Numbered from the stretch's first letter, positions 8,522 to 17,726 are shown. The stretch is 64,000 nucleotides of DNA from Hyphomicrobiales bacterium (GCA_019075865.1 JAGXAN010000002.1:186001-250000); one strand, 5' to 3'. The notes: generated by a model from the letters alone, not told the origin. Numbers and translations: made by a program.

Positions 8522-10102
8522 TCAGGGCGTGGCAGGAGACGCGTGCGCATTGGCTCCCGCCCCCTCAACGGGCGAAGTTGTGTGCGGTTCGATCCGCTCG
8601 ATCATCAATTCAGCCAGACGGTGGTACAGACTCTGCGGCGAGATCAATTTGGATGCGCGCGTCGCGATGAGGCTGGCGAGCATCATAGGCACGATGAGCG
8701 CATGATCCTGCGTCATTTCGGAGACGATGACGAAAGAGGTGATGGGGGCCTGCACCACGCCGGAAAGGTAGGACACCATGCCCAGGAGCGCCAGTACGGC
8801 GAGCGGCGTATCGGGAAACAGCCAGGCGGCATCGGCACCAAGGCCCGCACCCACCGCCAGCGATGGCGCGAATATGCCGCCGGGGATCGAACTAAGCGAC
8901 GACAGCAGCGAAGCCAGAAATTTTAATGGGCCGAAGCTGAAACCTACATCAGCCGGCATCGAAGCCATGCCGTCCGCTGTCGGCCCGACATGCAGGATAC
9001 GGCGCGCTTCATCATAGCCGGTGCCAAACACGTGATTGCCCGAGATGTGGCCGACGATCGCCACGCCAAGGCCGCATAGCGCAGCAAATACCACCGGATT
9101 GCGAAGGATCCAGGCTTTGCCCGACCAGCGGCTATGATCGGGAAGCAAAATCAGCACCCGCGCGAACAGGCCACCCATAAGCCCGCAAACCACGCCGCAA
9201 AGCGGCACGGCGAGCCAGGAATAGCCAAACGGCAAGCCAAGGTTGATCGTGCCAAAATAATTGTAATTGCCCAGAATGGCCAGCGATGTCAGCCCACCCG
9301 CCACCACGGCACCTATAATTAGCCCGCTGGAGCGGCTCTCAAACGAGCGGCTCATTTCCTCGATGCCGAAAACGATGCCCGCCAGCGGCGTGTTGAAGGC
9401 ACCGGCAATGCCAGCCGCCGCCCCGGCCAGCAGAAAACCCGGCTGGCGGATGGGAGTGAACCGCGAAAAGAAGAACATCACGGCGGCCCCCATTTGCACC
9501 GTGGGGCCTTCGCGCCCGGTTGAAGCCCCGCAGGCCAGTCCCAAAAGCAGCAGCAAAGCCTTGCTGATCGCAGTTTTTACCGAAACGAAGTCTTTGCGCA
9601 GCCTCGGGTCCTGAAAATGCCGAGCGGCAATCACCTGCGGAATACCGCTGCCACGCGCATGCGGCGAAAAACGTGTCATCAGCCAGGCGGAAACACCAAA
9701 GCCCAGAGGTGTCACAAGAAGAGGGGCCCAGGGTATGAAGGCGATGAGTTGCTGAAACAAAACCTGCGCCAGATCGGCAGCCTTGGCGATGAATATGGCC
9801 ACGGCCCCAACCATCAGGCCGCCGAGGATAAACAAGGCCCGCCGCTGCCATTTGCGATGGTGGAACCGCCAGATGATTTCCCGTTTTGTCCAGAAGCGTT
9901 GAAATGAAACCAAAGCGGAACGATCCCCAAAATGCTCTAAAAGCCAACCTGCAAACCGGTCGGCTGATGGGTAGCGAAGGTAGCCCGCCGTTTCCAGCCT
10001 TTCCTGTTTTTTTAACACAAGAAAATTGGCCTCTACAAGAAATCCGCCAAATATCTGGAGGCCGGTGAAACGCCGGTTGGCAACATTTGCTCGTTTGCCC
10101 AC
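8522..10102 (-). CDS. ClC-family chloride channel/transporter
   Basis: This is an integral membrane Cl- channel or Cl-/H+ exchanger. The three ClC selectivity motifs are present: GSGIPQV (151-157), GREGP (196-200, with Glu198 as the gating glutamate), and GGIFAPSLA about 400 residues in. The hydrophobic segments number about a dozen, as expected for the 18-helix fold. There is no C-terminal CBS pair; the tail after the membrane core is short. The first 60-80 residues look poorly conserved, so the true start may be inside the frame. Bacterial ClC proteins aid acid resistance, but no context here fixes the role. It is divergent from the sigma-54-controlled ABC operon. Confidence 0.9.
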   Translation of the reverse strand: MGKRANVANRRFTGLQIFGGFLVEANFLVLKKQERLETAGYLRYPSADRFAGWLLEHFGDRSALVSFQRFWTKREIIWRFHHRKWQRRALFILGGLMVGAVAIFIAKAADLAQVLFQQLIAFIPWAPLLVTPLGFGVSAWLMTRFSPHARGSGIPQVIAARHFQDPRLRKDFVSVKTAISKALLLLLGLACGASTGREGPTVQMGAAVMFFFSRFTPIRQPGFLLAGAAAGIAGAFNTPLAGIVFGIEEMSRSFESRSSGLIIGAVVAGGLTSLAILGNYNYFGTINLGLPFGYSWLAVPLCGVVCGLMGGLFARVLILLPDHSRWSGKAWILRNPVVFAALCGLGVAIVGHISGNHVFGTGYDEARRILHVGPTADGMASMPADVGFSFGPLKFLASLLSSLSSIPGGIFAPSLAVGAGLGADAAWLFPDTPLAVLALLGMVSYLSGVVQAPITSFVIVSEMTQDHALIVPMMLASLIATRASKLISPQSLYHRLAELMIERIEPHTTSPVEGAGANAHASPATP

Positions 10103-10131
10103 ATGCCACGAATATCATCACAATGCACGCA

Positions 10132-10147
10132 TGGCACGCGAATTGCT
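10132..10147 (+). promoter_or_regulatory. Sigma-54 (-24/-12) promoter of the ABC/racemase operon
   Basis: TGGCACG-CGAA-TTGCT matches the RpoN consensus TGGCACG-N4-TTGCW exactly, with the required GG-N10-GC spacing (10133-10134 and 10145-10146). It is 37 nt upstream of the GTG start at 10184, which has GGAGG in front. RpoN promoters need an activator such as NtrC; I found no convincing activator palindrome in the short stretch upstream. The site implies nitrogen-responsive control of the five-gene unit. Confidence 0.82.
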
Positions 10148-10183
10148 TTTTCAAAGCGGATGGATGGGCTTTGGAGGTGATGT

Positions 10184-11197
10184 GTGAGCGGCGAAAAAAC
10201 ATTACGCGGCAAAATCGAATTTGCTGCTGTTACCAAAAGCTATGGCCGGGTGGTGGCCGTGGATACCATCTCGCTCAAATTACCGGCCGCGACCTATTGC
10301 TGCCTGCTCGGGCCGTCCGGCTGCGGCAAAACCAGCACGCTGCGCATGCTTGCGGGCCATGAAGATGTCAGCAGCGGCGATATCTTGCTGGATGACGTCA
10401 ACGTCACCGACCTCGCCCCCGCGCAGCGCGGCACGGCGATGATGTTCCAGAATTATGCCCTGTTTCCACATTTGAGCGTGGCCGAGAACATTGCTTTCAG
10501 CTTGAAAATGCAGGGCATTGGCCGGGCCGAGCGCCGGGAGGCAGCCGAGCCCCTGCTGCAAATGGTCGAACTCGCCGCTATGGCGGATCGGTTGCCCGCC
10601 CAACTGTCGGGCGGCCAGCAGCAGCGCGTCGCCCTCGCCCGCGCGCTGATGACAAGACCCGCCGCCTTGCTCCTCGACGAGCCGCTTTCGGCGCTTGACC
10701 CCTTCCTGCGGCTCCGCGTCCGCGGCGAGTTGAAACGGCTGCAAAAGAGCCTTGGCATCAGCTTTGTGCACGTTACCCATACCCAGGATGAGGCATTGGC
10801 GCTGGCCGATATTGTTGTCTTGATGAATGACGGGCGCATCGAGCAACAAGGCACCGCCCATGACGTGTTCAGCCACCCGCGCACGGCCTTCGTCGCCCGC
10901 TTCATTGGCGGTCACAACGTCATCGCGCAGGGAGACAGCGAAGTTGCTGTGCGGGCGGATAAAGTGACGCTTTCACGCGCCGGCACAGGCACCATGGCGC
11001 AACATGCGGCCACCATTCGCGACATCGAATATGGCGGCATGGCTTACCACGTCCGCCTCTCCGATGCGCATGGCCGCGATTATTCCTGCATTCTCCAGGA
11101 GGGTGCTTTTGCGCAATTGGGCCCCATCGATGGTGAAACCCTGGCCATGAGCTGGGCCGAATCCGACGCGCAACCGCTTGAGCCAGCAGCGAATTAG
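10184..11197 (+). CDS. PotA-like ABC transporter ATPase
   Basis: This 337-aa cytoplasmic ATPase powers the importer encoded with the next three genes. Walker A (GPSGCGKTS), the signature LSGGQQQR, Walker B (LLLDEP) and the switch His (VTHTQDE) are all in place. A C-terminal TOBE-like beta domain of about 100 residues follows, as in PotA/FbpC/CysA-type ATPases of polyamine, iron and other PotABCD-like systems. The start is GTG with GGAGG at 10173-10177. The last gene of the operon is a racemase, which suggests a hydantoin, allantoin or related N-carbamoyl substrate rather than polyamine; that is inference. Confidence 0.9.
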   Translation: MSGEKTLRGKIEFAAVTKSYGRVVAVDTISLKLPAATYCCLLGPSGCGKTSTLRMLAGHEDVSSGDILLDDVNVTDLAPAQRGTAMMFQNYALFPHLSVAENIAFSLKMQGIGRAERREAAEPLLQMVELAAMADRLPAQLSGGQQQRVALARALMTRPAALLLDEPLSALDPFLRLRVRGELKRLQKSLGISFVHVTHTQDEALALADIVVLMNDGRIEQQGTAHDVFSHPRTAFVARFIGGHNVIAQGDSEVAVRADKVTLSRAGTGTMAQHAATIRDIEYGGMAYHVRLSDAHGRDYSCILQEGAFAQLGPIDGETLAMSWAESDAQPLEPAAN

Positions 11198-11290
11198 CTT
11201 TTGACGCGACAGATCTGACTGCCATTGAAATTGGCACGGGCTTTGCGTTTCGATTGTGGTCAACAGGTTAATCCAACCAGGAGATTTAGT

Positions 11291-12574
11291 ATGCCTAACA
11301 ATAAAGCGGTTTCTGGAGTTTCGCGGCGCAAGTTGCTTAAATCTGCGGCAATGATCGCAGGTGCAGCGGCGATCCCGGAGGTCATCTATGCCCCCGCCAT
11401 TCTTGCAGCCGAACCGATCACGCTTCGGTATCTGTCGACGGCGACCAATCAGGCCCCGGCCATCGCCGAGCAGGCATTCAAGGACACGGGCATCAAGATT
11501 GAATATGTAACCGTCACCACGGATGATGTGACCAAGCGCATCGTGACCCAACCGGATTCGTTTGATCTGGTCGATACCGAATATTTCAGCCTGCGCAATC
11601 TGGTGCCATCGGGCAACCTGAAGGGCATGGATGCCAAGAAGGTCAAGCTGTTCGACAAAATCACGACGGTGATCACCAAAGGCGAAGTGAACGGCAAGAA
11701 AATCGGCGATCAAGGCACATCGCCACACAAGGTGCTTTACCTTGAGGGTGAGCATTCCAAAAAATTTGCCAAATCCCCAACGGAATGGCTGACGCTGATA
11801 CCCACCACTTACAATGCCGATACTTTGGGCATCCGCCCGGATTTGATCGGTCGCCCCATCACCAGTTGGGCCGAATTGGTCAACCCGCAATTCAAAGGCA
11901 AGGCGTCGATCATCAACATTCCTTCGATCGGCATCATGGATGCAGCCATGGTCACCGAAGCGCTTGGCATTCACAAATATGGCGACAAGGGGAATATGAC
12001 CAAAGCCGAGATTGACCTGACCATCGCCAACCTGATCAAATACAAGAAGGCTGGCCAGTTCCGCGCGCTTTGGACCGACTTTAACCAGAGCGTCAATCTG
12101 ATGGCATCGGGTGAGACGGAAATCCAGTCCATGTGGTCACCGGCGGTCACGGCGGTTCGCCTGAAGGGCATTCCCTGCGTGTTCCAGCCCCTGAAGGAAG
12201 GCGCGCGAGGCTGGGCTTCGGGCTTTGCCCTGCCGCGCACGCTCACCGGCAAGAAGCTGGACGCGGCCTATGAATTTGTGAACTGGTTCCTCTCCGGCTG
12301 GGCAGGCGCTTACCTCAATCGTCAGGGCTATTATTCCGCCGTGCTTGAAACCGCCAAGACACATATGGAGCCCTACGAATGGGCCTATTGGATGGAAGGC
12401 AAGGCAGCGACGCAGGACATCCACGGCCCGGACGGCGGCCTGCTCGAAAAGAAAGGCACCGTCCGCGATGGCGGTTCCTATGAAACGCGCATGGCCGCTG
12501 TCGCCTGCTGGAACTCCATCATGGATGAGAACGAATACATGGTGAAAAAATGGAATGAGTTCGTCGCCGCCTGA
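11291..12574 (+). CDS. PotD-like extracellular solute-binding protein with Tat signal
   Basis: This is the periplasmic binding component of the importer. From the ATG at 11291 it is 427 aa with a clear twin-arginine leader (SRRKLLKS) and a following hydrophobic stretch ending AILA-AEP, so it is probably exported folded. The fold is of the spermidine/putrescine and iron-type binding proteins (family 1/8). An upstream in-frame ATG at 11225 would put 22 extra residues before the Tat motif and is not preferred. It lies between the ATPase and two permeases. The ligand cannot be read from the sequence. Confidence 0.88.
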   Translation: MPNNKAVSGVSRRKLLKSAAMIAGAAAIPEVIYAPAILAAEPITLRYLSTATNQAPAIAEQAFKDTGIKIEYVTVTTDDVTKRIVTQPDSFDLVDTEYFSLRNLVPSGNLKGMDAKKVKLFDKITTVITKGEVNGKKIGDQGTSPHKVLYLEGEHSKKFAKSPTEWLTLIPTTYNADTLGIRPDLIGRPITSWAELVNPQFKGKASIINIPSIGIMDAAMVTEALGIHKYGDKGNMTKAEIDLTIANLIKYKKAGQFRALWTDFNQSVNLMASGETEIQSMWSPAVTAVRLKGIPCVFQPLKEGARGWASGFALPRTLTGKKLDAAYEFVNWFLSGWAGAYLNRQGYYSAVLETAKTHMEPYEWAYWMEGKAATQDIHGPDGGLLEKKGTVRDGGSYETRMAAVACWNSIMDENEYMVKKWNEFVAA

Positions 12575-12613
12575 CGCCTTTGGCAGCCTGAGGTTTTCGA
12601 AGGAGCTTAGACT

Positions 12614-13492
12614 ATGGGGACCGCCGCACATCGCAGCATTTGGTGGCTTGCCAGCCCGCTGGCGGCGGTCCTGTTACTGTTTTTCGCCGTGCCATTAGTG
12701 CTTATCGGCGTAGTAAGTTTCTGGAGCTACACCGGTTATTCCATAACCCCGGCCTTCGAACTTCGCAATTATGCGGGAATTTTTGATGGCTGCCGGGTCG
12801 GCGGGGCAGGGCCTTGTGTGGTGCTTTCGACTTATCTGTCGACGCTCTTTTTTTGCGTTGTCGTCTGGGCGATCACGCTGGTTCTGGGTTTCTGCATCGC
12901 CTATTTTCTGGTGTTCGAAGTGCGCAGTTCGCGAATGCGGATCGGGCTGGGCATTTTGTGCACGATCCCGTTCTGGACTTCCAATGTCATCCGCATGATC
13001 TCATGGATACCGCTATTGGGGCGCAACGGCATGGTCAATCTGGCGCTCATGCAGCTTCATCTCATCAACCACCCGCTGGAATGGCTGCTATATTCGCGTT
13101 TCGCGGTGGCTGTTGCCATGGTCCATATCAATACGGTGTTCATGATCGTGCCGCTGATCAATTCCATGGCGCGTATCAGCCCTTCCCTGATCGAGGCGGC
13201 GCGTGATGCGGGTGCCAGCTGGTGGCAAACCTTACGCAACATCATCATTCCCCTCTGTCGCGGCGGTATTGCCATTGGTTCGATCTTTGTCATCACCGTC
13301 GTCATGGGCGATTACATCACCGTCGGCTTGATGGGCGGCGAGCAGATTGCCTCCGTGGGCAAGACCATACAAACGCAGATTGACGCGTTGCAATTTCCCA
13401 TCGCTGCCGCCAGCGCCGTGTTGCTCCTGGCCTTTGTGATGCTGATGATCTTGGCGCTGATCCGCATCGTCGATATTCGCGAGGAATTATAG
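12614..13492 (+). CDS. ABC transporter permease, PotB-like
   Basis: The 292-aa product has six hydrophobic segments and the EAA loop typical of importer permeases (SLIEAARDAGASWWQTLRNIIIPL, with the conserved EAA and Gly). It forms the channel with the next gene. An unusual small insert with Cys (FDGCRVGGAGPCVV) sits in the first periplasmic loop, absent from many PotB proteins. A Shine-Dalgarno AAGGAG precedes the ATG at 12614. The next gene starts after 2 bp. Confidence 0.9.
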   Translation: MGTAAHRSIWWLASPLAAVLLLFFAVPLVLIGVVSFWSYTGYSITPAFELRNYAGIFDGCRVGGAGPCVVLSTYLSTLFFCVVVWAITLVLGFCIAYFLVFEVRSSRMRIGLGILCTIPFWTSNVIRMISWIPLLGRNGMVNLALMQLHLINHPLEWLLYSRFAVAVAMVHINTVFMIVPLINSMARISPSLIEAARDAGASWWQTLRNIIIPLCRGGIAIGSIFVITVVMGDYITVGLMGGEQIASVGKTIQTQIDALQFPIAAASAVLLLAFVMLMILALIRIVDIREEL

Positions 13493-13494
13493 CC

Positions 13495-14436
13495 ATGCGC
13501 CAGAAGCGCTCACGCAGCTTTTATTTCATGGGGCTCATTTTTGTGGCCTATGTGCTGTTTCTCTATGGCCCGACGCTGACAATTTTACTCTTGTCGTTTC
13601 AGGGCCCAACTGGCGGTCTTACCCTGCCGCTTCAGGGCCTGTCACTGCATTGGTATCATGATCTGATGCTGGGCCATGGCCTGCCTAATATCCGGATCGC
13701 CCTTTGGAACTCGGCCCGTCTGGGCATCTTGGTCAGTGTGTTGACCATGGTGATTTCGGTTATGGCGGGTCTGGCTTTCCGGCGCAAATTTCGCGGCGCA
13801 TCGCTGCTTTTATATGCCGCCATTGCCAGCCTGATCTTGCCATCCATCATTGTCTCGCTCGGTATTGCGCTGGAATTCAGCCTCGCCAACAAACTGGTAA
13901 TGGGGGGCGGGGATGTTTTGGCATCCCGCTTTGGCGACGGCCATGGCAACTTTCTCGCCAATGGCATCGGTATGGCGGGCAATTGGATTGAGGATCATTT
14001 TCAGACCCTGATGGGGCTGTTTACCTCCGGCCTTGGCGCGCACCTCACCTGGACCCTGCCTTTTGGCCTGCTGATCATGTTTGCCGTCTTCAACCGCTTC
14101 AACCCGAGCTATGAGGAGGCCGCGCGCGATCTGGGGGCAACATCCTGGCAAACCTTCCGCTTTGTGGTTCTGCCATTGATCGCGCCGGCGGTCATCGGCG
14201 TCGCGTTGCTGGGCTTCACCCTGTCCTGGGACGAGATTGCCCGCTCCAGCCAGGCGGTTGGCTCCGCCAATACCTTGCCCCTGTTGCTTGAAGGGCTGAC
14301 GACAACCGTTACGACGCCGGTGATTTACGCGCTTGGCACATTGACCACCCTGTTGTCGCTGGCGGTGATCGGCCTGGCGCTCACGGCATTTGCCATGGGG
14401 CAGCGCCGCGTGCGCGGGGCGGGCAAAAAGGCATGA
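13495..14436 (+). CDS. ABC transporter permease, PotC-like
   Basis: This 313-aa second permease has about six membrane helices and an EAA loop (YEEAARDLGATSWQTFRFVVLPLI, split over two functional halves). It pairs with the PotB-like protein. Between the third and fourth helices there is a longer loop (GNFLANGIGMAGNWIEDHFQTL) than in typical PotC. The last bases overlap the start of the racemase gene, so the transport and racemase functions are expressed together. Confidence 0.9.
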   Translation: MRQKRSRSFYFMGLIFVAYVLFLYGPTLTILLLSFQGPTGGLTLPLQGLSLHWYHDLMLGHGLPNIRIALWNSARLGILVSVLTMVISVMAGLAFRRKFRGASLLLYAAIASLILPSIIVSLGIALEFSLANKLVMGGGDVLASRFGDGHGNFLANGIGMAGNWIEDHFQTLMGLFTSGLGAHLTWTLPFGLLIMFAVFNRFNPSYEEAARDLGATSWQTFRFVVLPLIAPAVIGVALLGFTLSWDEIARSSQAVGSANTLPLLLEGLTTTVTTPVIYALGTLTTLLSLAVIGLALTAFAMGQRRVRGAGKKA

Positions 14437-15146
14437 AAATCGCCGTCATCAATCCCAATACCACCGCCGCCATGACCCGGCGCATCGGCGAGGCGGCGCA
14501 GGCGGTGGCGGCAAGCGGCACGCAGATACTCGCCCGCAATCCAACAACAGGACCAGCCTCGATTGAAGGCTATGTGGATGAAATCTATAGCGTTCCCGGC
14601 CTGCTCGCCGAGATTCGCCGGGCCGAGGCCGATGGTGCGCAGGGGCATGTGATTGCCTGCTTTGATGACACCGGTCTTGAGGCCGCGCGCTGCGTGGCCA
14701 ACCATCCGGTTGTTGGCATTGGTGAGGCGGCTTTTCACATGGCAAGCCTGCTGGCCGGGCGTTTCAGCGTGATAACGACACTGCACCGCTCGATTGCCGC
14801 CATCGAGCAAAATCTGCTGAAATACGGGCTGGAGCGCCGCTGCGCCCGGGTGCGGGCCGTCGAAGTCGCGGTGCTGGAACTCGAAGATCCCGCTTGCGAT
14901 GCAGCAGGGCGAATTGCCGATGAAATCACTGCCGCATTACGAGAGGATCGTGCCGAGGCCATCGTGCTGGGCTGCGCTGGCATGGCCGCATTTGCGGCGT
15001 CGCTGGCAAGGCAAAGCGGGGTTCCCGTGCTGGACGGTGTCGGCTGCGCCGTTAAACTGATCGAGGGCTTGCAGGCGTTGGGGCTCAACACGTCGCGCGC
15101 GGGCGGCTATCAAAAGCCCTTGCCCAAAATCTATGCCGGGTTTTGA
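14433..15146 (+). CDS. Asp/Glu/hydantoin racemase family enzyme
   Basis: The 237-aa product belongs to the cofactor-independent two-cysteine racemase family. It starts with the family signature IAVINPNTT, and the two catalytic cysteines are visible: Cys76 in VIACFDD and Cys181 in LGCAGM. Family members racemise hydantoins or allantoin (HyuE, HpxA). The gene overlaps the permease gene, so it should act on the imported compound. Together with the RpoN promoter, the nearby urease and the purine permease, an allantoin or hydantoin substrate is plausible. Arylmalonate or aspartate activity cannot be excluded. Confidence 0.85.
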   Translation: MKIAVINPNTTAAMTRRIGEAAQAVAASGTQILARNPTTGPASIEGYVDEIYSVPGLLAEIRRAEADGAQGHVIACFDDTGLEAARCVANHPVVGIGEAAFHMASLLAGRFSVITTLHRSIAAIEQNLLKYGLERRCARVRAVEVAVLELEDPACDAAGRIADEITAALREDRAEAIVLGCAGMAAFAASLARQSGVPVLDGVGCAVKLIEGLQALGLNTSRAGGYQKPLPKIYAGF

Positions 15147-15327
15147 GATGTCCGCCGCCAACCCATGAGGGGAATGCGCCGGGCAGCTTGCCGACATGGC
15201 AACCATGCCAAATTGCGGCTTGAAAGTGGCGGAATGGTAATTATCTCTGACCAGACGCTTCCACCGATACCCGCGGAAAATGGCTTTTGGCCATTCATAC
15301 CGCCATAACCTCCCTGAAGGAAAATCC

Positions 15328-16392
15328 ATGCCCACACTTCTTGACCCTGTTTCTATGGGCGCACTGCGCCTGAAAAATCGCATCTTCATGGCACCTCTGA
15401 CGCGTTGCCGGGCAGGTGCTGGGCGTGTGCCGACCGATTTGATGCAGGAATATTATGTCCAGCGTGCCTCTGCGGGGCTGATTTTCACCGAGGCAACCTC
15501 GGTTATGCCGATGGGCGTGGGTTATCCCGATACCCCCGGCATCTGGTCGCAGGCGCAGATGGCCGCCTGGCGCAAAATTACCGATGCCGTTCACGCCCAA
15601 GGCGGGCAAATGGTGCTGCAACTCTGGCATGTCGGCCGTATTTCGGACCCCAGCTATCTCGACGGCGCGCTGCCGGTTGCCCCGTCTGCGCTGGCACCAC
15701 AGGGGCATGTGGCGATGAGCCGCCCGAAAAAGGCCTATGTCACCCCGCGCGCCCTTGAGGCAAGCGAACTCCCCGGCATTGTCGCGGCCTTTGCGCAAGG
15801 GGCGCAAAACGCCCGCCTCGCCGGTTTTGACGCCGTCGAAATCCACGGAGCCAACGGCTATCTGCTCGACCAGTTTTTGCATGACAGCGCCAACCATCGC
15901 ACCGACAATTATGGCGGCTCGATCGAGAACCGCGCCCGCCTGCTGCTGGAAGTGACCGATGCCGTGGTGCGCGCCGTGGGGGCGGACCGGGTGGGCATGC
16001 ATCTCAACCTGATGTCCAACTCCAACGACGTCACGGACAGTAATCCCGAGGCTTTGTTCACCCATGTCGCAAGCGAACTGGGGCGGCGCAAGCTCGCCTT
16101 CCTGTTTGCCCGCGACAATCTCGCCACCACCACCTTTGGCCCCAAGGTGCGCAAGGCGTTTGGCGGCAGCTACATCGCCAATGACAGTCTGGATGCAGCT
16201 TTGGCGCAAGCGGCAGTGGCCGACGGGCGTGCCGATGCCGCCGCCTTCGGCCGGCTCTACATCGCCAACCCCGACCTCGTCGCCCGCCTCACCAGCCACA
16301 GCGCGCTGAACCCCCTGAACGCTGAGCGCATTTATGGCGGCGGCGGTGATGGCTATACCGATTATCCGGCGCTGGAGAGCGTGGAGGCCTAA
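15328..16392 (+). CDS. Old Yellow Enzyme family flavin reductase (NemA-like)
   Basis: This FMN-dependent NAD(P)H ene-reductase is 354 aa from the ATG at 15328 (GAAGGAAAATCC upstream). OYE features are in order: LKNRIFMAPLTR near the N-terminus, LQLWHVGR in the middle, the substrate-binding pair and following loop (EIHGANGYLLDQFLHD), and the DNYGGSIENRARLLLEV signature. NemA-type enzymes reduce N-ethylmaleimide, nitro compounds and enoates, often in electrophile detoxification. It stands alone between the racemase operon and a strong hairpin; no TetR-like regulator is next to it. Confidence 0.9.
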   Translation: MPTLLDPVSMGALRLKNRIFMAPLTRCRAGAGRVPTDLMQEYYVQRASAGLIFTEATSVMPMGVGYPDTPGIWSQAQMAAWRKITDAVHAQGGQMVLQLWHVGRISDPSYLDGALPVAPSALAPQGHVAMSRPKKAYVTPRALEASELPGIVAAFAQGAQNARLAGFDAVEIHGANGYLLDQFLHDSANHRTDNYGGSIENRARLLLEVTDAVVRAVGADRVGMHLNLMSNSNDVTDSNPEALFTHVASELGRRKLAFLFARDNLATTTFGPKVRKAFGGSYIANDSLDAALAQAAVADGRADAAAFGRLYIANPDLVARLTSHSALNPLNAERIYGGGGDGYTDYPALESVEA

Positions 16393-16403
16393 GGCTTCAA
16401 GCC

Positions 16404-16442
16404 GCACTGCGCGGGGCAGGGACAACCAGCCCCGCGCGGTGC
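16404..16442. terminator. Strong hairpin between convergent OYE and NiCoT genes
   Basis: A 14-bp GC-rich inverted repeat (GCACTGCGCGGGGC and its near-complement, one G-U pair) surrounds an 11-nt loop. It lies in the 79-bp gap between two convergent genes and is the only structure there, so a bidirectional terminator is likely. No T-run follows on either strand, so it is not a canonical intrinsic terminator. Confidence 0.55.
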
Positions 16443-16470
16443 GCCACTTCCCGGCCCGCTTGCCGCGCGC

Positions 16471-17535
16471 TCACTTCACCTTGGGTTCAAGATCGTCGTA
16501 GCGCTTGAATTTATAGAAGGCGACTGAGCCGATCCAACTGAGGGCAAAAATGCCAATAATGACGTAGCCAAGCACGCCAAAATTGTCATTGATGGCGCCG
16601 ACCGCGCCCCAAAATCCGCCGCTCTTGGTGAGGCCGAGTTCATCGCCGATCAGGTTGAGCGTTTCCAGCCCGCCCACAACCAGCGCGACCACGACGGAAA
16701 CCGCCGTAATGGTCATGTTGTAATAGAGCTTGCGAACCGGCTTCATGAACGCCCAGCCATAGGCCCCCAGCATCAGCACCCCGTCGGTTGTGTCGAGCAG
16801 CGACATGCCGACGGTAAACAGTGCAGGAAACACGAGAATTGTCCCCAGCGAGATGCCATTGGCTGCCTGGGTGGCAGAAATGCCGAACAGGGCAATTTCC
16901 GTCGCTGTATCAAAGCCAAGTCCAAACAGCAGACCAATCGCCAGCATATGCCAACTTTTCGTCACCAAGCGGAATAGAGGGCGGAAAATCCGCGACAGGA
17001 AGCCACGGCTGTTGAGTAGCAGGTCGAAATCATTCTCAATCAAAGGCTCGCCGCGCATGACCGCCTGAAACGTGCGGTAAACAGACACGAGCACGAAAAT
17101 ATTGACGATGGCGATGGCGAACAAAAACAAGGCGGAGACACTGGTACCAATGATGGCACCCACAGCTTTCATCTGCTCGAAACGCCCGGTCATCGCCGAC
17201 GAGGCGATGGCGACAGCGACAGTCAACCCGGCAACCACTGTCGAATGGCCGAGCGAAAACCAGAAACCGACGCTGACCGGGCGCTGGCCTTGCTGCATGA
17301 GCTTGCGGGTGACATTGTCGATTGCGGCGATATGGTCAGCGTCGACGGCGTGACGCAGGCCGAACGAATAGGCCAACAAAGCCGTGCCCAGCAGAATGGG
17401 CTTGTCATGCAAAACAGCAAGCGCCCAGACCCAGACGAAGACATTGGCCCCCAAGAGAAACGCGTAAATGCCAATCAGTCGGCCACGCAGACTATTGTCG
17501 CCACCCGAAGCGACCTTGAAAAATTGTCGAAACAT
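16471..17535 (-). CDS. NiCoT-family nickel/cobalt permease, probably cobalt
   Basis: This secondary metal transporter has about eight membrane helices and is 354 aa from the ATG at 17535 (GCGAGGG just upstream; an in-frame ATG at 17565 would add ten residues). The NiCoT signature in helix II, RHAVDADHIAAIDN (H-x4-DH), is intact, and further motifs (LGHSTVV; LGFDTATEIALF) are present. The family carries Ni2+, Co2+ or both. An adenosylcobalamin riboswitch lies in its leader, and B12-riboswitch control of NiCoT genes is an established sign of cobalt uptake for cobalamin synthesis. Cobalt is therefore the better call despite the two nickel enzymes in this window. Confidence 0.88.
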   Translation of the reverse strand: MFRQFFKVASGGDNSLRGRLIGIYAFLLGANVFVWVWALAVLHDKPILLGTALLAYSFGLRHAVDADHIAAIDNVTRKLMQQGQRPVSVGFWFSLGHSTVVAGLTVAVAIASSAMTGRFEQMKAVGAIIGTSVSALFLFAIAIVNIFVLVSVYRTFQAVMRGEPLIENDFDLLLNSRGFLSRIFRPLFRLVTKSWHMLAIGLLFGLGFDTATEIALFGISATQAANGISLGTILVFPALFTVGMSLLDTTDGVLMLGAYGWAFMKPVRKLYYNMTITAVSVVVALVVGGLETLNLIGDELGLTKSGGFWGAVGAINDNFGVLGYVIIGIFALSWIGSVAFYKFKRYDDLEPKVK

Positions 17536-17646
17536 ATAACCCTCGCTTACGTATGACTTTAGCATCCAGCGCGGGCGAGGTCATGCCGTTTGGCATGGGA
17601 CATATGGTCATGGGATCACCTCACCCGAGATCGGCCGCTTTGCTGA

Positions 17647-17726
17647 TGGCAGGTCTCTTGGATGGCAGGCTTCTTGGCTGGCAAGTCTCTTGGCTGGCAG
17701 GTCTCTTGGCTGGCAAGTCTCCTGGC
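17647..17726 (-). repeat. Five tandem 16-bp B12-box-like units
   Basis: Five head-to-tail copies of a 16-bp unit lie at 17711-17726, 17695-17710, 17679-17694, 17663-17678 and 17647-17662. Read on the minus strand they are variants of GCCARGAGACYTGCCA, the core of the riboswitch B12 box. The first copy (17711-17726) is the genuine B12 box; the other four follow it towards the transporter gene. Differences between copies are one to three bases. A 16-bp period is not a multiple of three, and no reading frame uses it. Confidence 0.92.

Noticed and set aside
17647-17726. CRISPR-like array
   Set aside because: The 16-bp units are contiguous with no spacers and derive from the B12 box of the riboswitch; no cas gene is near.
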